A stretch of 64,000 nt of DNA. It comes from Albula goreensis (Eukaryota > Chordata > Actinopteri > Albuliformes > Albulidae). Position numbers and translations under genes: made by a program. The notes under the pieces were generated by a model. It ran no database searches and was not told the origin of the DNA. It was given only the letters and a program-made list of their open reading frames with translations. Position 1 is the first letter of the stretch; each line of letters opens with the position of its first letter. Positions 62,901 through 64,000 of this stretch are shown in pieces. The stretch spans positions 20,843,563 to 20,907,562 of the forward strand of contig CM040755.1 of assembly GCA_022829145.1 (NCBI GenBank). The letters are read 5' to 3'.

Positions 62901-63599
62901 AATAACTTCTACTCCTGCAGAGAATATTGAGCTCTAATGAAAACATCACTCATTCACATCCCAGTTGCTTCACCTGTTCTGCTGATGAGCTATTTAAAGT
63001 CTTGAAGAACTTGTGCGGGGGGCGGGGGGGTAATGTAATTGCTTGAGTATTGAGGTGAGGTGCATGTGGGGAACAGGGTCTAGTCTATCATTATGCCATG
63101 CAAATAATCTAACAGTACTTAAGAGTAGCTATGGTAATTACATTTTATTGGCTGCTGCACCCAGCAAGGCAGTTAACACTAGAAATGCTGGGATTTTGAA
63201 ATGACAAAAAGTGCCATAAATAATCCATTATAAGTGCCATAAATAATCAGTGATAACTGATAAAAACATTCTTGTGACCTGAGCTGCAAATGAAGGCTCC
63301 ATACTCTCTGTGACAGGGGAGTTTTTACATTACTAATGATTCCAATCATGATTTACGTATGCACTCTATGTTGTTATGTTACAGGTTCTTTGCACCGATT
63401 CCAAACATTTAAATTATCTGTCCCAGGTCTTCACTCCAGGAACTGCAAAACTTCTGGAAATTTACCAGCCACTATGTTGTGATGATATAGAGTCCCCTAT
63501 TTAAAGACACATTACCACTCTAAAATCACTTTATTACTTTATTTTGTATCATATCCTTTTGAACCATGTCGTGTCATCTTTACTTGTGAAGACATTTCG
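59965..63599. other. Unique DNA, no gene recognised
   Basis: A strongly pyrimidine-rich stretch lies at 60905-61005. A short poly(A) run is at 62641-62654, and a G-run pair (six and seven G) is at 63017-63030. The 77-codon plus frame at 61343-61576 has no recognisable domain. Short GC-richer non-repetitive parts occur near 62100-62400. Confidence 0.45.
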
Positions 63600-64000
63600 A
63601 GGTTTGGGGTCACAGTGGATTATATCTTTGGATGAAGTGCCTGAGAGAAAGGCCATGTGCTGCAGTGCCTCCCCTTTATGCTTTCCACTTCAGCCTCTCC
63701 AGTTTGCAGAGCTCAAAGGAGTTTGAGAAGTCTGCGGCAGCAGTGACATTGTGCGCTGAGCTGTGCCAGGGTGCGGGCATCCGGGCAGAGATGAAAGGCC
63801 GCTGAGCATCTGGTGCCTCCGCACCCAGCAAACGGGCCGCGGCTCCAGACGCCTCACTCTGATCTCAACCGGACCATTGGGTCCGACATCTGGCCCCAGT
63901 CTGAGGGAGGGTCCAGACAGATGCAGACCTGTCATTGTGAAGACCTGTCTAATGGCACAGGGTGCCAAAGCTGTGGATGTCACCATCCTCTTCATGATTG
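63600..64000. promoter_or_regulatory. GC-richer non-repetitive block at window end
   Basis: The last 400 bp are clearly richer in G+C and CpG than the rest of the window, for example GGGCCGCGGCTCCAGACG and CAACCGGACCATTGGGTCCG, the latter containing the inverted pair CCGGACC/GGGTCCG. A 101-codon minus frame (63690-63995) is open but resembles no family I know. It may be a conserved noncoding element or the edge of an exon or promoter lying beyond the window. The end of the window prevents a decision. Confidence 0.3.

Overview
The window is almost certainly nuclear DNA of a ray-finned fish, most likely a teleost. It is about 60% A+T by eye. It carries many long (CA)n/(GT)n arrays and old copies of cut-and-paste DNA transposons of fish-typical families: Tc1/mariner, hAT and a pogo/Tigger-like miniature element. 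It also carries a decayed SINE with the conserved core seen in fish V-SINE/DANA-type families. The family assignments come from remembered similarity; no search was run.

I find no protein-coding gene. Open frames are short (161 codons at most), lie on both strands, and often run through microsatellites or transposon remains. None forms a recognisable domain, and I see no exon chain with matching splice sites. No tRNA, rRNA, CRISPR array or bacterial-type operon is visible. The window is best read as a gene-desert interval or part of a very long intron. Only two weak exon-like segments are worth testing (34892-35071 and after 54026).

Layout. 1-17 kb: mostly unique AT-rich DNA with candidate conserved noncoding elements (near 3.2, 5.8 and 15.2 kb), a TA/TG/GA compound repeat at 7.2 kb and a G-rich tract at 10.7 kb. 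17-24.5 kb: the most repeat-dense part. It holds a 149-bp CA array beside a 77-bp pentanucleotide array, a 699-bp non-autonomous hAT element with an 8-bp target-site duplication, a 76-bp palindromic Tc1-type mini-element inside a TA array, another CA array and a roughly 1-kb dead Tc1 transposon. 24.5-40 kb: unique DNA with several candidate regulatory blocks and small microsatellites. 40-42 kb: a second fragment of the same Tc1 family, a 110-bp CA array, a V-core SINE relic and a perfect 13-bp hairpin. 42-56 kb: unique DNA with two G-quadruplex motifs, a three-part trinucleotide array and dense candidate regulatory sequence at 48.4-50.1 kb. 56-64 kb: a 499-bp TA-flanked pogo/Tigger-like miniature element, an ATTT/GTTT array, then unique DNA ending in a GC-richer block.

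There is no gene network to describe. If the window has a function, it is probably cis-regulation by the non-repetitive blocks, which needs cross-species alignment to confirm. I found no convincing new biological system. The best-supported observations are the intact-ended non-autonomous transposons and the unusual simple-sequence structures.
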